Shown: in pieces, positions 61,694-64,000 of the stretch | Numbering within the stretch: the first letter of the stretch is position 1 | How the letters are laid out: the number at the start of each line of letters is the position of its first letter | Assembly: GCF_030409055.1 (NCBI RefSeq) | Contig: NZ_CP116619.1 | Coordinates: forward strand, 278,705-342,704 | Origin: Trichocoleus desertorum NBK24 | Lineage (GTDB): Bacteria > Cyanobacteriota > Cyanobacteriia > FACHB-46 | Length of the DNA stretch: 64,000 nucleotides | Direction: 5' to 3' | Made by a program: the position numbers and the translations under genes | The notes under the pieces: generated by a model | Databases searched by the model: none | What the model was told of the DNA's origin: nothing | The model's input: the letters and a program-made list of their open reading frames with translations, nothing else

Positions 61694-61827
61694 CAGTCTT
61701 GGCTCACGAAACCTCAAACCCTACTTTTAGCGCAAAGACTCGACAATAATGGCGGTTGCTAAGAAGAAAAAGACTACGGCAGCTAAACGGAGAAGGATCT
61801 GTGCGATCGCAGGCAACCACCAAATCC

Positions 61828-63888
61828 TCAGCTCAAGCCCCGTTGGTACTGCCGTTGGTCACCCACTAGATGATCTCGCAATTCTGCTGCGACACTTGAT
61901 GGCAGCATCGTCACACGGCTCTTGCTACCTTTACTGTCTCTGACCACAGAACGTTGGGCATAACAATTCACATACTGCTGAAGTTCTTGACGAAGAGATA
62001 CACTGGCTTGACTTGAAGTTGGATAGTTTGCCAACAAATGGCGGGCAGTATCGATACGACCGAGTTGGGCATACAGCCGAATCAATTCTATCAACGTGTT
62101 TACTGAACGCTCTTTTTGGTTGTTCCAAATTTGCGTGGTGCGATCGAGCAACGCGATCGCCTCGGTAGAACGATTGCGACTTAGATAAGCTTGAGCAATA
62201 GTGGGGGCAATCTGAGAAAAGGCATCCGGTGTTTGATAGGTGTTGATTAGTTCAGATGCCTGTCGAGCAATGTCTAGCTGACCCGACTGGATAGCGGTCA
62301 CAATCAGATTATCAATGTTTGTTTCTTTGTAACCAGCCAGAGAAATCTCTCGAAGTGTCCTCCAGGCTGCCTCAACTTGCTGGTGGTTGAGAAACTGTTG
62401 GGACACCAGAGACAACATATAATCTGATGTGAATCCATTATTGGGATCAGCTTGCACCGCTTTTGCTGCTTTCACGGCATTCTGACGAGCCGTTTCCGCA
62501 GCGTCCCGCTGCCCAGTTTTGGTGTAAGCACGCGCGATCGCACCATAGGCAGTTGCTTGAAGGTGAAGGGCTGAAACTCTGGCTGTGGCATTGAGCGCTT
62601 GAGCAAAAACTGTTTGAGCGGCAGCAGTTTGCCCCACCTGATGCAAAACAGTGGCAATCTGCGCCAGGGTTTCAATTTGAGGAGAGCGAGTCGGGTCAGA
62701 ATCTTGAAACGGCATCTGTGCCGCAATCAACAATGCTTGCTTAGGATGCTGCTGTTGGGCATAGGCGATCGCCAGTTGCTGAAGTAGATCAGTTCGCAGG
62801 GCTGGATCGGTTTTGATCAAACGTTGTACCGTCGGCTCGACCGCCCCTAGCGCATCAGCGGCTTGTGCCACAGAAATGGTGCTATAAGGATTGACTGCGA
62901 TCGCACTCAGACCGGCTAACTGCTGAAAGGCAATGTTGGCTTCTGGGAGATAGCCTTGTGCAATCGCTTGTCCGATCGCGTTAGTGCCATCTTGCCTGTT
63001 TTGAAGCTGCTGAACAGCCTGGAGAAATTGTGCGATCATCTGAGACGATTTTTGAGGTTGGTTGCGTTGGCGATACGCTCCTGCGGCTAGCAGTAGATGA
63101 TTCACTCTGATCTGAGGGGAGCTAGATCGCAGCACCTGAGCCAGACGATCGGGGTTTCCACCCGCTGCAAAATACTGCATCACAAAATCCCCCTGACTGT
63201 CATATAAAGGGGACTGGACATTATTCCAGGCTTGGTTAAAAAGCTGTTGTGAGAGAGGATGCTTTGCCGCATCATAGGCTGCGACTAAGACAGCGTAGCG
63301 TCGATCGTCTTCAGGAATATAACCTTTGAGAATCGTATTGAGGTAAGGTTTCGCTTTAGCTTCCTGACCAAGCTGGAGATACAACCGGGCAAGATCAGGA
63401 TTCTGCCAATTGATTGGCACCACTTTTGCTACCTGATCAACCAACCGTAGCGCTTTTGCAGGCTGTTGAGTTTCGAGATATGCCTGTGCCAGAGCTAATG
63501 GAGTTATGATCTGAGTTGCAATTTCGGTTGGCGGTGCAGGCGGGATGAGCGGCACGATCGCAGATTCCATCGAGTCTAGCAACGATGCGATCTTTGGCGT
63601 TTGTTTCAGCTCCGAAGCAGTGGTTAACAGCAGACCCAAATCAGCAGCGCGGAACCGGGCATCAGGTTGCTTGAGGGTGAACTGAATGGCGCGAGTCAGG
63701 AGCGCAGTCGCACGATCGGGTAAACCAATCTGTTGGTAGTAGCGGGCTAGCCCAGACATCAGCCGCGCTTTTGCCTGCGGATCACGAAACCGCTCAATCC
63801 GGGCTGCAAGCTGATCAAACACTTGAGCAAGCTGAGCCTGTTTGCGGAATTGTGGATTACGGGAGAGTTCTTTAAGCAGTGATGCCAT
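61828..63888 (-). CDS. Large TPR-repeat protein
   Basis: This 686-aa protein consists almost wholly of TPR-like helix pairs (for example ARLMSGLARYYQQIGLPDRA, LALAQAYLETQQPAKALRLV, QATAYGAIARAYTKTGQRD and LIELIRLYAQLGRIDTARHL). It ends in a basic tail. There is no membrane span in the visible part. It probably acts as a protein-binding scaffold. The frame stays open upstream of ATG 63888 to a stop near 63949, reading plausible sequence (LLRLGARRPDAP), so the true start may lie farther out. Confidence 0.8.
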   Translation of the reverse strand: MASLLKELSRNPQFRKQAQLAQVFDQLAARIERFRDPQAKARLMSGLARYYQQIGLPDRATALLTRAIQFTLKQPDARFRAADLGLLLTTASELKQTPKIASLLDSMESAIVPLIPPAPPTEIATQIITPLALAQAYLETQQPAKALRLVDQVAKVVPINWQNPDLARLYLQLGQEAKAKPYLNTILKGYIPEDDRRYAVLVAAYDAAKHPLSQQLFNQAWNNVQSPLYDSQGDFVMQYFAAGGNPDRLAQVLRSSSPQIRVNHLLLAAGAYRQRNQPQKSSQMIAQFLQAVQQLQNRQDGTNAIGQAIAQGYLPEANIAFQQLAGLSAIAVNPYSTISVAQAADALGAVEPTVQRLIKTDPALRTDLLQQLAIAYAQQQHPKQALLIAAQMPFQDSDPTRSPQIETLAQIATVLHQVGQTAAAQTVFAQALNATARVSALHLQATAYGAIARAYTKTGQRDAAETARQNAVKAAKAVQADPNNGFTSDYMLSLVSQQFLNHQQVEAAWRTLREISLAGYKETNIDNLIVTAIQSGQLDIARQASELINTYQTPDAFSQIAPTIAQAYLSRNRSTEAIALLDRTTQIWNNQKERSVNTLIELIRLYAQLGRIDTARHLLANYPTSSQASVSLRQELQQYVNCYAQRSVVRDSKGSKSRVTMLPSSVAAELRDHLVGDQRQYQRGLS

Positions 63889-64000
63889 TTGTGCCTCAAC
63901 GGGCGCATCTGGACGACGGGCACCCAGTCTCAGTAGATCGCAAATTCATTCCAGAGCGGGTAAGTAGATGGCTGTGATGACTGGAAAATGCCGCTCCACT

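Noticed and set aside
61749..61943. Plus-strand frame starting MAVAKKKKTTAAKRRR next to the TPR gene.
   Set aside because: After the Lys-rich start it runs antisense into the TPR gene and loses protein-like character; there is no ribosome-binding site support.
1..64000. tRNA, rRNA or CRISPR features.
   Set aside because: No T-loop-like GTTCGA arms in a tRNA context, no rRNA core sequences and no regularly spaced direct repeats with unique spacers were seen by eye.

Overview
The window is chromosomal DNA from a cyanobacterium, most likely a filamentous, non-marine species. Evidence: the HIP1 octamer GCGATCGC and its core CGATCG recur throughout, and the gene set is typically cyanobacterial (pxcA, a CruA-type lycopene cyclase, DUF2499/DUF3593 genes, a DevA-type ATPase, an RMD1/DUF155 protein, kinase-WD40 and TPS-CHAT proteins). 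Heptanucleotide tandem repeats also resemble the STRRs of filamentous cyanobacteria. The species cannot be named from this sequence. No tRNA, rRNA or CRISPR array was recognised.

Region 1-13.2 kb: a nucleotidyltransferase-fold protein, a GAF protein, a large membrane-anchored coiled-coil/TPR protein with about seventeen 29-residue repeats, and an alpha/beta hydrolase without the nucleophile serine. Next comes a class I methyltransferase gene split by a 1150-bp IS630-like element, a divergent PARG-like protein, a BON protein, csaB, the DUF2499 and DUF3593 genes, and ribonuclease Z.

Region 13-24.6 kb: cobU; a surface-polysaccharide gene cluster (GT2, galE-like epimerase, second GT2, hexapeptide acyltransferase) whose genes are closely spaced or overlap; pxcA; a Ser/Thr kinase; and an overlapping response regulator/histidine kinase pair.

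Region 24.6-42.4 kb: a Deg/HtrA-type protease followed by a DevA-type ATPase without DevB or DevC; a CHASE2-GGDEF-EAL c-di-GMP enzyme; a 1368-aa protein joining a two-partner-secretion domain to a C-terminal CHAT caspase-like protease; a coiled-coil protein; a CruA/CruP-family cyclase; and a PAP2 phosphatase.

Region 42.4-48 kb: a second copy of the same IS sits inside a RelE/ParE-type toxin gene and leaves its antitoxin intact. Then come a WD40 protein with a frameshifted small gene just upstream, an RMD1 protein and an MgtC-family protein.

Region 48-64 kb: a PAS histidine kinase behind a leader that can fold; a thioredoxin-TPR (CnoX-like) protein; a rhomboid with Asn in place of the catalytic Ser; HemW carrying an in-gene heptamer repeat; a PIN/TRAM protein; a GT39 glycosyltransferase; and a kinase-WD40 protein. 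Threonine synthase follows, flanked by two ubiquitin-like sulfur-carrier genes, and a TPR protein closes the window.

Most of the window is ordinary chromosome. The most unusual points are the IS element (both copies have 3-bp duplications and a split transposase), the secreted CHAT fusion, the PARG-like protein, the 29-residue repeat protein, the altered rhomboid and hydrolase active sites, and the thrC/sulfur-carrier arrangement.
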